Source: Sphingomonas sp. BAUL-RG-20F-R05-02 (GTDB taxonomy: Bacteria > Pseudomonadota > Alphaproteobacteria > Sphingomonadales > Sphingomonadaceae). From it: 64,000 nucleotides of DNA. Within the stretch, counting starts at the first letter, position 1, and each line of letters begins with the position of its first letter. Made by a program: the position numbers and the translations under genes. The notes beneath the pieces are model-generated. The model was not told where the DNA came from and made no database searches. It worked only from the letters and a program-made list of their open reading frames with translations. This document shows positions 49,071 to 57,125 of the stretch, piece after piece. Location: positions 186,001 through 250,000 of the forward strand of contig NZ_JAKNQH010000004.1 in the NCBI RefSeq assembly GCF_022662305.1, given 5' to 3'.

Positions 49071-49081
49071 GGAGCGGGTAA
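49071..49081 (+). repeat. attR core repeat
   Basis: GGAGCGGGTAA, identical to 5509-5519. On the - strand it reads TTACCCGCTCC, the 3' acceptor strand of the tRNA-Gly gene plus the discriminator T and CC. The phage thus brings its own copy of the tRNA 3' end and keeps the tRNA intact. Confidence 0.8.
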
Positions 49082-49143
49082 CGGGAATCGAACCCGTGTA
49101 TTCAGCTTGGAAGGCTGCTGTACTACCATTGTACTATACCCGC
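49073..49143 (-). tRNA. tRNA-Gly (TCC anticodon)
   Basis: The - strand folds as a cloverleaf: acceptor GCGGGTA/TACCCGC fully paired, D arm GTAC/GTAC, anticodon loop CTTCCAA with TCC, T arm ACGGG-TTCGATT-CCCGT. The T and CC that follow are encoded but the final A is not. It is the phage integration target. On the ancestral chromosome it was directly upstream of mtnB. Confidence 0.95.
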
Positions 49144-49212
49144 GTGGCGCTGGCAGATACCGACAAGCCAGTCGCGATGCAATATGCCTTGCGCCAGCGG
49201 CAGCCAAAGCCG

Positions 49213-49566
49213 TTACTGATAATGCGTGGTGTTGCCAAAGCCGGAGTTGAGCTTCGCCATCTTGGCGAGTTTGCGGATGTAGCCGCGCACGTGGCGATCG
49301 AACTTCGCATCGTTGTAGACGCCTCGCCAGATGAAGTCGTCGCGGTCCAGCAGCGCGCGTAGCGCGTCGGCGAACGCGCTTTGGGTGTCGGCGGCCTTGG
49401 CGACGAAGGTGCAGACCATCTCCTCGGCGGCGGCCTTGTCGCAATCGTCCTGAAGCTGGTAACCGCCACGCTCCGCACGGACCTGATCGCTGCGGGCGGC
49501 GGCGATCCGGCTTTGCAGCCAGATGCGAACGGCGGCGGCGTTCCATTCGGGTGGTGGTTCGGCCAT
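49213..49566 (-). CDS. Hypothetical chromosomal protein (117 aa)
   Basis: A helical, charged protein (WLQSRIAAARSDQVRAERGGYQL, DALRALLDRDDFIWRGVYNDAKFDRHVRGYIRKLAKMAKL) with no known domain recognised. It lies upstream of tRNA-Gly on the same strand and shows normal high-GC codon use, so it is host DNA. Similar unknown genes occur in sphingomonads, but I cannot name it. Confidence 0.6.
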   Translation of the reverse strand: MAEPPPEWNAAAVRIWLQSRIAAARSDQVRAERGGYQLQDDCDKAAAEEMVCTFVAKAADTQSAFADALRALLDRDDFIWRGVYNDAKFDRHVRGYIRKLAKMAKLNSGFGNTTHYQ

Positions 49567-49676
49567 GATCGTTCCAGTTCGCTTGCAGGCAATCGGCGGG
49601 TGTCATGCCCGGTTGCGACCGACACCTCAATCGCGCTTTACGGGTCGCTAACCACTACGGCGCTACAGCGTGCGCC

Positions 49677-50981
49677 ATGTTCCACGATACCGCTCTGTCG
49701 CGCGCGGCGCGTGCCGCCGATCCCCGTCCGCGATCTGCGGTCAGCACCGGGTGCGGGCTGGCCGGCCTGGCCGGGCTGCTGGTGTGGATCGCAATTGCGC
49801 GGATGTTCGGAATGGACGGGCCATTGTCCGCCATGGCCAACGTTGTAGCCTGTGGGTTGCCGATGGTCCTGTGGTCCGTGCTGGTCGATAAGGTGCATCG
49901 CAACCCCTCCACCGGAATCGATTGGTCGAATCCTAAGCCGCTGCGCGAGACGTATGAGATCAGCCTGACCAAGCTCGCCGGGCTGTGGCTGACCTGGGCC
50001 GCGATTGGGATAGTCTATGGGCTTGAGCGGTTCTACTGGGACGGCAACTATGTGTTCGCGATGTGGTGTCTCGGCATCGCCGCGCCGGTGATGTTCGTGG
50101 CCTCGATCCCGTACATGCTGTGGATCGATCGTCACCTCACCGAGCCCAGGGATGGCGCATGGGCATTGGGTGCATGGTTGATGGGACTGGCCGAGCCGAT
50201 CGAGCGCGAGGCGATCTATGCGCACCTGCGTAGCTGGGCTGTGAAGGGGTTCTTCCTCGCCTTTATGTTGGCGATCGTGCCACCGGGGTTCGGCGACTTC
50301 ATTCGCGGGGATAGCGCGCAGGTGCTGCACGACCCGGTTGCGCTCGCCAACTGGCTCATCACCTTTATGTTCGTCATTGACGTGGCGTTCGCGACCGTCG
50401 GCTACATCCTGACCCTGCGCCCGCTCGACTCGCATATCCGTAGCGCGAACCCCTTCATGGCGGCCTGGACGGCCGCGTTGATCTGTTATCCGCCCTTCGT
50501 GCTGATGGGCGATGGCGGCGTGCTCGACTACCATGTCGGCACGCGTGGGCCGGACGGCTGGACGATCTGGTTGGCGGGTCACCCGATCCTGATGGCGGCG
50601 ACCGGCGCGCTGCTCGTCGCGCTGACGGCGATCTATGCGTGGGCGACGATCGCGTTCGGTCTGCGCTTTTCCAACCTCACCAACCGCGGCATTCTGACGC
50701 ATGGTCCGTACCGGTTCACGCGGCATCCGGCGTACCTTTCCAAGAACGTGTTCTGGGTCATCTCGACGCTGCCGTTCCTCACTACCGGTTCGTGGCTCGA
50801 CGCGGTGCGCGCGTGTGCGCTGATGGCGGTGACGGCGGGCGTGTACTATTGGCGGGCGCGTACCGAGGAACGTCACCTTGGGCTGGACCCGGACTATCGC
50901 GCGTATTCGGAATGGATGACGCGTAATGGCACGGTGCCGCGCCTGTTCGCCAGACTGACCGGAAAGCCCCGCGCCGGTTAG
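49677..50981 (+). CDS. Isoprenylcysteine methyltransferase-like membrane protein
   Basis: A 434-aa membrane protein with about ten hydrophobic segments. The C-terminal region has the ICMT/PEMT-like signature THGPYRFTRHPAYLSKNVFWVIS and the end motif RTEERHLGLDPDYRAYSEW, which binds AdoMet in that superfamily. The substrate is unknown. The start is set at ATG 49677 since 24 in-frame upstream codons lack family character. It converges on the broken FMN reductase gene. Confidence 0.78.
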   Translation: MFHDTALSRAARAADPRPRSAVSTGCGLAGLAGLLVWIAIARMFGMDGPLSAMANVVACGLPMVLWSVLVDKVHRNPSTGIDWSNPKPLRETYEISLTKLAGLWLTWAAIGIVYGLERFYWDGNYVFAMWCLGIAAPVMFVASIPYMLWIDRHLTEPRDGAWALGAWLMGLAEPIEREAIYAHLRSWAVKGFFLAFMLAIVPPGFGDFIRGDSAQVLHDPVALANWLITFMFVIDVAFATVGYILTLRPLDSHIRSANPFMAAWTAALICYPPFVLMGDGGVLDYHVGTRGPDGWTIWLAGHPILMAATGALLVALTAIYAWATIAFGLRFSNLTNRGILTHGPYRFTRHPAYLSKNVFWVISTLPFLTTGSWLDAVRACALMAVTAGVYYWRARTEERHLGLDPDYRAYSEWMTRNGTVPRLFARLTGKPRAG

Positions 50982-51517
50982 GCTGCGAGCGCGGTGGCGA
51001 GTTCGGCCAGCGCCTCGCGGACCGTGTCAACGTGTGTGGCGAACACCTCGATCGCGTCGATCTCGCCGGTGTTCGCCTCGATCAATGTGCGCGGCAGCGT
51101 AAGTTCCGGGCAGGTTGCTACGGTACGCAGCTTCAGGCCGGCCAGAACCTCGCGCAATTGCGCGCCGCATTTGCCGCCGCCATGACCGCCGTAGCTGACG
51201 ATGACCGCCGGCTTGTCGGCCCACTCGCGGTACAGATGGTCGATCGCGTTCTTCAACGCCGCCGGATACCCCCAGTTGTATTGCGGCGTGACGAACACGA
51301 ATCCGGGCGCGGCCGCGATCTTCGCGCTCCATGCGCGCGTGTGCGGCTGAGCTTAAACGCCGCGCTGCGGCATATCCGGCTCGTCATCCATCGGCAGCGG
51401 CCAGTCGCGCAGATCGACCACCTCGAAAGTGCCCCCGCTCGCGCGGCCGATGCCGGCAACCCAGTCCGCCACCTGCACGGCAATCCGCGTTGGTCGCACG
51501 CTGCCAGCGATGACCAG
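50978..51517 (-). pseudogene. NADPH-dependent FMN reductase, broken by a stop codon
   Basis: On the - strand one frame reads from LVIAGSVRPTRIAVQVADW (flavodoxin-like FMN loop) through RDWPLPMDDEPDMPQRGV, then TAA at 51353-51355, and continues without frameshift as AQPHTRAWSAKIAAAPGF and VFVTPQYNWGYPAALKNAI to a normal end. A Tyr codon there would give a full family protein of about 180 aa. No good start codon precedes LVIAG either. The 106-aa C-terminal frame from 51298 lacks the FMN phosphate loop. Confidence 0.82.
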
Positions 51518-51528
51518 CGTGGCTCCTA

Positions 51529-52902
51529 TCAGAACGTCATATCCTCGTACACGCGTGACACATCACCGCCCCAAGGGCCGTGATACTTCTCCAGCAGCAC
51601 TTCCGCCGGAACCTTGCCGCTGCGAACCACTTCACGCAGCGGATCGAGGAAGCCGGTTTCGTTGCTGCCGACGCCATCGAAGCGCGCGCGGGCGGAGAGG
51701 CCGGCATGGGCGATGTCGAGCACCTCGCCGGCGATGTCGCGAAGTTTGCGCCCGCCAGCGATCGGCGCGTCGAGGCCGAGCTTCGGGACTGAGGAACGCA
51801 GCGCCTCGCGCTCGTCCATCGTCCAGTGCTTCACCACATCCCATGCCGCGTTCAAGGCGGCGTCGTCGTACAGCAGCCCGACCCACAACGCGGGAAGCGC
51901 GCAGATCCGGCTCCAAGGCCCGCCGTCCGCGCCGCGCATTTCGAGAAAGGTCTTTAGCCGCACCTCGGGGAAGGCGGTGGAAAGGTGGTCGTTCCAGTCA
52001 TCCAGCGTAGGCTTCTCGCCGGGCAGGATCGAAAGGTCGCCTTTGAGGAAATCGCGGAAGTTCAGCCCCGATGCGTCGAGATATCTGCCGTCGCGGTAGA
52101 CGAAGTACATCGGCACATCGAGCGCGTACTCGGCATAACGCTCGTAGCCGAAGCCATCCTCGAACACGAACGGCAACATGCCGGTGCGCGCGGGATCGGT
52201 GTCGGACCAGATATGGCTGCGGTAGGAGAGCATGCCGTTGGGCCGCCCTTCCGTGAACGGCGAGTTGGCGAACAGAGCGGTGGCGAGCGGTTGCAGCGCG
52301 AGGCCGACGCGGAACTTCTTCACCATGTCCGCCTCGCTCGCATAGTCGAGGTTGACCTGGATGGTGCAGGTGCGCAGCATCATGTCGAGCCCCATGCTGC
52401 CGACGCGCGGCATGTGGCGCAGCATGATCGCATAGCGGCCCTTGGGCATGATCGGCAGCTCGGCGCGGGTCTTGTCCGGCCACATGCCGAGCCCGAGGAA
52501 GCCGATGCCGAGCTCGTCGCCGACCGCCTTGACCTGCTCCAGATGTCGTCCGGTTTCGGCGCAGGTCTGGTGGAGGTTGTCGAGCGGCGCGCCCGACAGT
52601 TCGAACTGTCCGGCGGGTTCGAGGCTGAGGCTGCCGTCCGCGCCCGTCATCGCGATCACGTTGCCGTTCTCAATCACCGGCTCCCAGCCGAAGCGCTGCA
52701 GGCCCATCAGGAGAGCACGGATGCCGCCTGCCTCGTCATAGCTCGGCGCGTGATGATCGGAGCGCGCGTAGACGAATTTCTCGTGTTCGGTGCCAATCCG
52801 CCAACGGTCCTTGGGCTTCTCGCCCTTCGCGAAACTCGCGATCAACTGGTCGCGGTGTTCGATGACCGCATGCTTGGCGGGGGGGGCGGTCTTGGTGCTC
52901 AT
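51529..52902 (-). CDS. gshA: Glutamate-cysteine ligase
   Basis: A 457-aa enzyme of the plant/alphaproteobacterial GCL family that makes γ-glutamylcysteine, the first step of glutathione synthesis. Visible blocks are WRIGTEHEKFVY (ATP/Mg site), SLEPAGQFELSGAP, MLRTCTIQVNLDYASEADM and FTEGRPNGMLSYRSHIWSDTDPARTG. The length is standard. Its stop is only 12 bp from the start of the decayed FMN reductase frame, so the two were probably one operon. Confidence 0.93.
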   Translation of the reverse strand: MSTKTAPPAKHAVIEHRDQLIASFAKGEKPKDRWRIGTEHEKFVYARSDHHAPSYDEAGGIRALLMGLQRFGWEPVIENGNVIAMTGADGSLSLEPAGQFELSGAPLDNLHQTCAETGRHLEQVKAVGDELGIGFLGLGMWPDKTRAELPIMPKGRYAIMLRHMPRVGSMGLDMMLRTCTIQVNLDYASEADMVKKFRVGLALQPLATALFANSPFTEGRPNGMLSYRSHIWSDTDPARTGMLPFVFEDGFGYERYAEYALDVPMYFVYRDGRYLDASGLNFRDFLKGDLSILPGEKPTLDDWNDHLSTAFPEVRLKTFLEMRGADGGPWSRICALPALWVGLLYDDAALNAAWDVVKHWTMDEREALRSSVPKLGLDAPIAGGRKLRDIAGEVLDIAHAGLSARARFDGVGSNETGFLDPLREVVRSGKVPAEVLLEKYHGPWGGDVSRVYEDMTF

Positions 52903-53206
52903 GGCCGCGCCTTAGCGGGGCGGTCGGCGACGCGCTAGGGGATAAGCAGCGCCTTAAAACCGATCAGTACAAAAAGCGGACGGCTTCACGGGCGTTCGCG
53001 GGATTTTGAGCTCCGGTGGGATAAGCGGAGACGTGGGTAGGCAGGTAACGCGGTGACAATCGGTGCGGTCCCGATCATCGTACGATGCAGCTATTCCAGC
53101 CCGGTGTTCTGCATATACCCGAAGGTGAGCGGAAGGCCATGCAACCCGATACCGGCCTTCGACGAAATGGTACTGGTTATCACCAGAACGACGCCTGGGA
53201 CGGTAA
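52903..53206. other. Intergenic stretch upstream of gshA
   Basis: This 304-bp gap lies between gshA (reading away) and the end of the GH99-like gene. It should hold the gshA promoter on the - strand. I see no convincing gene, RNA or strong hairpin; short frames here lack ribosome sites and family character. Confidence 0.5.
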
Positions 53207-54247
53207 TCAACGATCGCGCAATCCATGCCCAAAGGTTGCGCTCACGTTGTTGAGCAAGGCCGTGCCCGCTTTTTTGGTCGGCTCGATAAAACTGCCTTCA
53301 CCATATTCGTTCCAGCAACAGATTACGCCCGCGTCGATACGCCTGTCGATCATGAACTCGCGCGCCGCCTGCAAATGTGTTTTGAACTCGGCCGGGGTCG
53401 GGATCGAACCGTCACGATTAGGCATCGGTCCCCACGGCCGATGATCCCAACCCGATGTGATCGGAAGGATCGGCTTGAAGCCTGTAAACCGCGCCATCCG
53501 CTGCCATTGCTCGCGATATAGCGCGTCCAGATTCGCATAGCCTTTGCCGTTGATATGACTGTCCGGGCGGCTGTGGATGTTGTAGGCGCTGATCGAGGAG
53601 AACCCATTCGCGGTGGCCACCGGAATGATGGTGTCATTGCCGGAAAACACGCCCGCAACGAAGTAGATCGGCGGCAGGTGGCGGCGACGCATTTCGGCCT
53701 GCGCGTAATCGGTCCACCCTGCCGCGCTCGCGCCGGAGGCCTTTGCGTCATCGGCAAAGCGCTGGGCATTGAACACGAAGATGACGTTGCTGCCGCCGAT
53801 CTGAAAAAACCGGGCCTTGGCGAAGTAGCCGGCCCAGATATCCACGATGGCGTGCCAGACCTGCGTCGTCGTGTGACCGCCGTGGTTAGCCCACATGAGG
53901 CTGAGCTTTGGGCGTGGCGTGCTGAGCGCGATATAGGCTTTGAGCGGGCCGTCCAGCTGCACCTTGCCGTTCTCGTAATACCAGTCGAACACCACATAAT
54001 CGAGGTGTGCGACCTGCATCATGTCGGCCTGCTTCTGCAATGTGCCTCGGCTGCTGCCTGCGTACCAGCCGAGCAGGGGCTGACGCTCGGGAAAAGGCCT
54101 GATCCGTTGCCAACTATCCGCGACGTTGAACGGGTCGTTTGACCAGCCTGGGAAATAGTAGACGCCGATCTTTGGCGGTTCCGCCTGCGCTGTGGCGGCG
54201 GTGGCCAGCCCTGCCAACGATGCGAGGGCAATCGCCAACGGTTTCAC
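53207..54247 (-). CDS. GH99/WbsX-like secreted polysaccharide protein
   Basis: A 346-aa protein with a Sec signal peptide (LAIALASLAGLATAATAQA). The following body shows the GH99-like pattern: KIGVYYFPGWSNDP, ADMMQVAHLDYVVFDWYYENG, KLSLMWANHGG, and the late VICCWNEYGEGSFIEPT with the conserved W-N-E-x-x-E-G block. GH99-like proteins are endo-mannanases or WbsX-type glycan enzymes. Its start overlaps the flippase stop by four bases, so it is the third gene of a polysaccharide operon. Confidence 0.8.
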   Translation of the reverse strand: MKPLAIALASLAGLATAATAQAEPPKIGVYYFPGWSNDPFNVADSWQRIRPFPERQPLLGWYAGSSRGTLQKQADMMQVAHLDYVVFDWYYENGKVQLDGPLKAYIALSTPRPKLSLMWANHGGHTTTQVWHAIVDIWAGYFAKARFFQIGGSNVIFVFNAQRFADDAKASGASAAGWTDYAQAEMRRRHLPPIYFVAGVFSGNDTIIPVATANGFSSISAYNIHSRPDSHINGKGYANLDALYREQWQRMARFTGFKPILPITSGWDHRPWGPMPNRDGSIPTPAEFKTHLQAAREFMIDRRIDAGVICCWNEYGEGSFIEPTKKAGTALLNNVSATFGHGLRDR

Positions 54248-55692
54248 GCGGTCGGAATCCGCGTCTTGCTCCGCACCAGTCCGACGATTTCATCGACGCC
54301 CTCACGATTGAGCAGAAGGCTCATCACCATGAAAACCATGCCGCCGCTTGCGAGGGAAAGGGCGGTGCGTTCGAGGAGCGCGCCGCCCGCGAACAGGCGG
54401 GCCAGCAACACGGTGATCACCGCGCCTATCACCGGGACGCCCGGTGCCAGGATCTGGCGATGATATTCAACAAAACCGACCGACGACATCGGCCGCAATA
54501 CCGCCACCCAGGCCACTTCGATAAAGACGAGATACACGCCGGCCATGCCGAGCGAGAGCGCGATCGGCCCGTACCGCGAACCCGCCCATGCCGCGACCGC
54601 GACCAGCCCTGCAAAGGCGAGCTGGTAGTAGAGTGCCGCCCGGCTCTTGCCGAGCGCATACATATAGGTGCCGAGCGGATTTACCGCGGAGCGAAGCGCG
54701 AACCACAGCGAGATGTACGGCAGCAGCAGCCCGGCGCCGCGCCAGCGTTCTCCAAGCACCGCCGGCAGCACGTCGGCGCCGAGCAAGCCGAGCGCCGCGT
54801 ACACGGGGAAGCATACCGAGCAGGACATGCGGATCACACGCAGATAGATCTGGCCGACGCGTACCGGATCATGCTGCTCGCGCGCCATCAGCGGCAGACC
54901 GACCCGAGAGATGACCGGGTTGATCGCGGTCATGATCTTCATGCTCAAATCGCGCGGCTGGCCGAAGCTGCCGAACTGCTGCTTTGTGAAGAACACGCCC
55001 GCGATCAGCAGGTCGAGCTGAACGGTGAAGGAGATCGCGGCGTTGACCAGCAGCATGTCGAGCCCATAGGGAACGAACCGCCTCACGTCCGCCCAGGCGA
55101 AATGCAGGCTAGGCCGCCACGCGCGCGCAAGCATCAACCACGCCAGGATCAGCAGGCTGATCGAGGTTGCGACCTGTCCCCAGATCACCGAAAACGGTCC
55201 GACCTTCGCAACCGTGAGCCCGACCGTTACCAGAAACCCGAGTGTCGAGGCTCCCACCTCGACCTTGATGATCGTATCGAAGCGCAGATCACGCTCCGCC
55301 AGCACGCGCAACTGGAGGTAGAAGCCGTTGGCCACGAACAAGGTGCTGCCGATCCACAACATCGCCTCCAGCCGAGGCGCCGCGTAGAACCGGGCGACGA
55401 ACGGCGAGGACGCCACCGTCATCAACGCCATGACCACGCCGACCGATACGTTAAGCCAGTACAGCGACGACTTCTCGTCCTCCGTCACGTCGCGAAAACG
55501 GATCAGCGCGCTGGACAGTCCGGCGTCGGAGATGTTCTGTGCGAGCTGAAGCAGCGACACCAGCAGGATAACGAGACCGAAATCGGCAACCGAGAGGAAG
55601 CGTGCGACGATCAGGAGTTGCACCGTCATCAGTGCCGACCGCAGGATGTTGCCTCCTGCGTTCCAACGGACCGATGTCCGCCCCGTGCTCAT
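54244..55692 (-). CDS. Polysaccharide flippase (PST/Wzx family)
   Basis: A 482-aa membrane protein with about twelve to fourteen transmembrane helices. The N-terminal region NILRSALMTVQLLIVARFLSVADFGLVILLVSLLQL is typical for PST-type flippases that move lipid-linked sugar repeat units. GSFGQPRDLSMKIMTAINPVISRVGLPLMA is the characteristic mid block. It overlaps the glycosyltransferase stop and the GH99-like start by four bases each. Confidence 0.88.
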   Translation of the reverse strand: MSTGRTSVRWNAGGNILRSALMTVQLLIVARFLSVADFGLVILLVSLLQLAQNISDAGLSSALIRFRDVTEDEKSSLYWLNVSVGVVMALMTVASSPFVARFYAAPRLEAMLWIGSTLFVANGFYLQLRVLAERDLRFDTIIKVEVGASTLGFLVTVGLTVAKVGPFSVIWGQVATSISLLILAWLMLARAWRPSLHFAWADVRRFVPYGLDMLLVNAAISFTVQLDLLIAGVFFTKQQFGSFGQPRDLSMKIMTAINPVISRVGLPLMAREQHDPVRVGQIYLRVIRMSCSVCFPVYAALGLLGADVLPAVLGERWRGAGLLLPYISLWFALRSAVNPLGTYMYALGKSRAALYYQLAFAGLVAVAAWAGSRYGPIALSLGMAGVYLVFIEVAWVAVLRPMSSVGFVEYHRQILAPGVPVIGAVITVLLARLFAGGALLERTALSLASGGMVFMVMSLLLNREGVDEIVGLVRSKTRIPTA

Positions 55693-56840
55693 ACCCGCAC
55701 GCCGAGCGCGCGGCGGAACACCGCCTCATACTGGTCGCACGCGATCGGGATCGAAAACGCGCGCGCCCGCTCGATCTGCCGATCGCGCGGCGCGGGGCTG
55801 CGGATCATTTCGGAGATTGCTGCCGCCATCGCGGTGGCATCGCCGACGGGGACCAGCGTGCCGAAGCGGCCGTCCGCCACGATCTCGCGTGGGCCATCGG
55901 GGCAATCGGTGGTGACGATACTGGCACCAGAGCCGAGCGCCTCGATCAACACGTTGCCGAAGCCTTCCCAACCGGAACTCAGCACGAAGAAGCCGCTGGC
56001 AATGATCGACGGGTTGATGTCGGGCACGAACCCGGGCAGCGCGACCCGGTCGCCCATACCGAGTGACACGACCAGCGCCTCAAGATCGGTACGCAGCGGC
56101 CCGTCGCCCAAAATCACCGCCCGCACGGGCGGCTGTTGCTCGACCTGCGCCAACGCGTGGATCAGCGTTGCGAAGTCCTTTTGCTCGACCAGCCGACCTG
56201 CGCCGACAATTACCGGACCCTTGCCATCGCGGGTCCATGGGTGCGCGAGGGTGGCAATCTCGGCATCGCTATAGGTCTGCGACCGATAGGCGGGGTTGTA
56301 GATCACGGTGATGCGGCTGCGGTTCAGCCCAGCGAAGCGTGCAAGCGAATCGGCCAGATCGCTCGACACCGCGACGATCTCGCTGGCCAAGGGGTAGGCG
56401 ATCGCCGCCGCCTTGTGCCAAGCCTTCTGCTTCCACCCTTTCAGTCGCACATAGTCGGCCTGCGGATTGGTGCGTTCGGTCAGCACGTTGCGTGCTTTGG
56501 TGCGTGACAGGATGCGGCCGAGCACGGCGGCGTTGTTGAACTGCGGCATTGCGCTCAGCACGATATCGTACTTGCCCGCGCGTAGCAGCTTGGCGAGGGG
56601 GCCGATCGTTCCCCGTGCGCTGCTGGTCGGGTGGCGCAACCAGTGAATGTCGACGTTGGGCGCAACCCGATAATCCTGGTCGGTCGGCGATCCGGCGAGG
56701 ATCAGCGTCAGGCTGTGCCCACGCGCCAGCAACTCGTGCGACAGGTTGGCGATCATATGCTCGACGCCGCCGGGTTTCAGCCCTTCGTAGAAGAAGGCGA
56801 TCTTCAAGCCATGCTGATCCACTTCGCGTGATGCTGTCAT
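55689..56840 (-). CDS. GT4 family glycosyltransferase
   Basis: A 383-aa GT-B enzyme. The N-terminal domain begins KIAFFYEGLKPGGVEHMIANLSHELLARGH. The C-terminal donor domain has VIVGAGRLVEQKDFATLIHA, RAVILGDGPLR and the E-x7-E motif in SSGWEGFGNVLIEALGSG. It transfers a sugar in exopolysaccharide or O-antigen assembly. It is the first gene of the operon and is divergent from the O-antigen ligase gene. Confidence 0.9.
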   Translation of the reverse strand: MTASREVDQHGLKIAFFYEGLKPGGVEHMIANLSHELLARGHSLTLILAGSPTDQDYRVAPNVDIHWLRHPTSSARGTIGPLAKLLRAGKYDIVLSAMPQFNNAAVLGRILSRTKARNVLTERTNPQADYVRLKGWKQKAWHKAAAIAYPLASEIVAVSSDLADSLARFAGLNRSRITVIYNPAYRSQTYSDAEIATLAHPWTRDGKGPVIVGAGRLVEQKDFATLIHALAQVEQQPPVRAVILGDGPLRTDLEALVVSLGMGDRVALPGFVPDINPSIIASGFFVLSSGWEGFGNVLIEALGSGASIVTTDCPDGPREIVADGRFGTLVPVGDATAMAAAISEMIRSPAPRDRQIERARAFSIPIACDQYEAVFRRALGVRV

Positions 56841-57125
56841 CAGAACGCCCCGTCTGTCATCATCATCCCCGATAGAAGCTGAAGGCGATCATTATCTGCG
56901 GCGTCATATCAGGCGCATCTTCTCGCAACAGCCTCGGGAGCCCGAATTACCGATAGAAACCGGTGGCGATATGACATACCCGCCCGACAGAAGCCTGCGT
57001 GTTCGACAGACGGGCTGGTGGGGGAGGTTGGTGTTGATCGAGTATCCTGTCGACGTCGCAGCCAAACCGCAAACTTGGCGACCGGGCGAACCGCGCGTCC
57101 ACGCACCTTCGGTGCAAGGCCGACC

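Larger units (their letters stand above)
5509..49081. mobile_element. Complete siphovirus-type prophage inserted at tRNA-Gly
   Basis: The element is bounded by the direct repeat GGAGCGGGTAA, with the serine recombinase stop 14 bp inside the left copy and the tRNA-Gly 3' end at the right copy. Inside are a repressor/operator switch, replication, packaging, head, tail and lysis modules in normal temperate-phage order, all open and without visible frameshifts. That suggests an inducible or recently acquired phage. The tape measure and tail genes point to a long non-contractile tail: no sheath or baseplate-wedge genes are seen. Confidence 0.93.

Noticed and set aside
49638..50876. A 412-codon - strand frame opposite the ICMT-like gene
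   Set aside because: The composition is Arg/Gln/His-rich shadow sequence, while the + strand frame has membrane helices and the ICMT signature.
51027..51332. Alternative frame as the real product instead of the broken FMN reductase
   Set aside because: It has no flavodoxin-like pattern; the family motifs are all in the frame interrupted by TAA.
54139..56274. A 711-codon open frame on the + strand opposite the flippase and glycosyltransferase genes
   Set aside because: It is rich in Arg/His/Gln with no domain and lies wholly across three well-recognised - strand genes. Long antisense frames are expected at this GC content.
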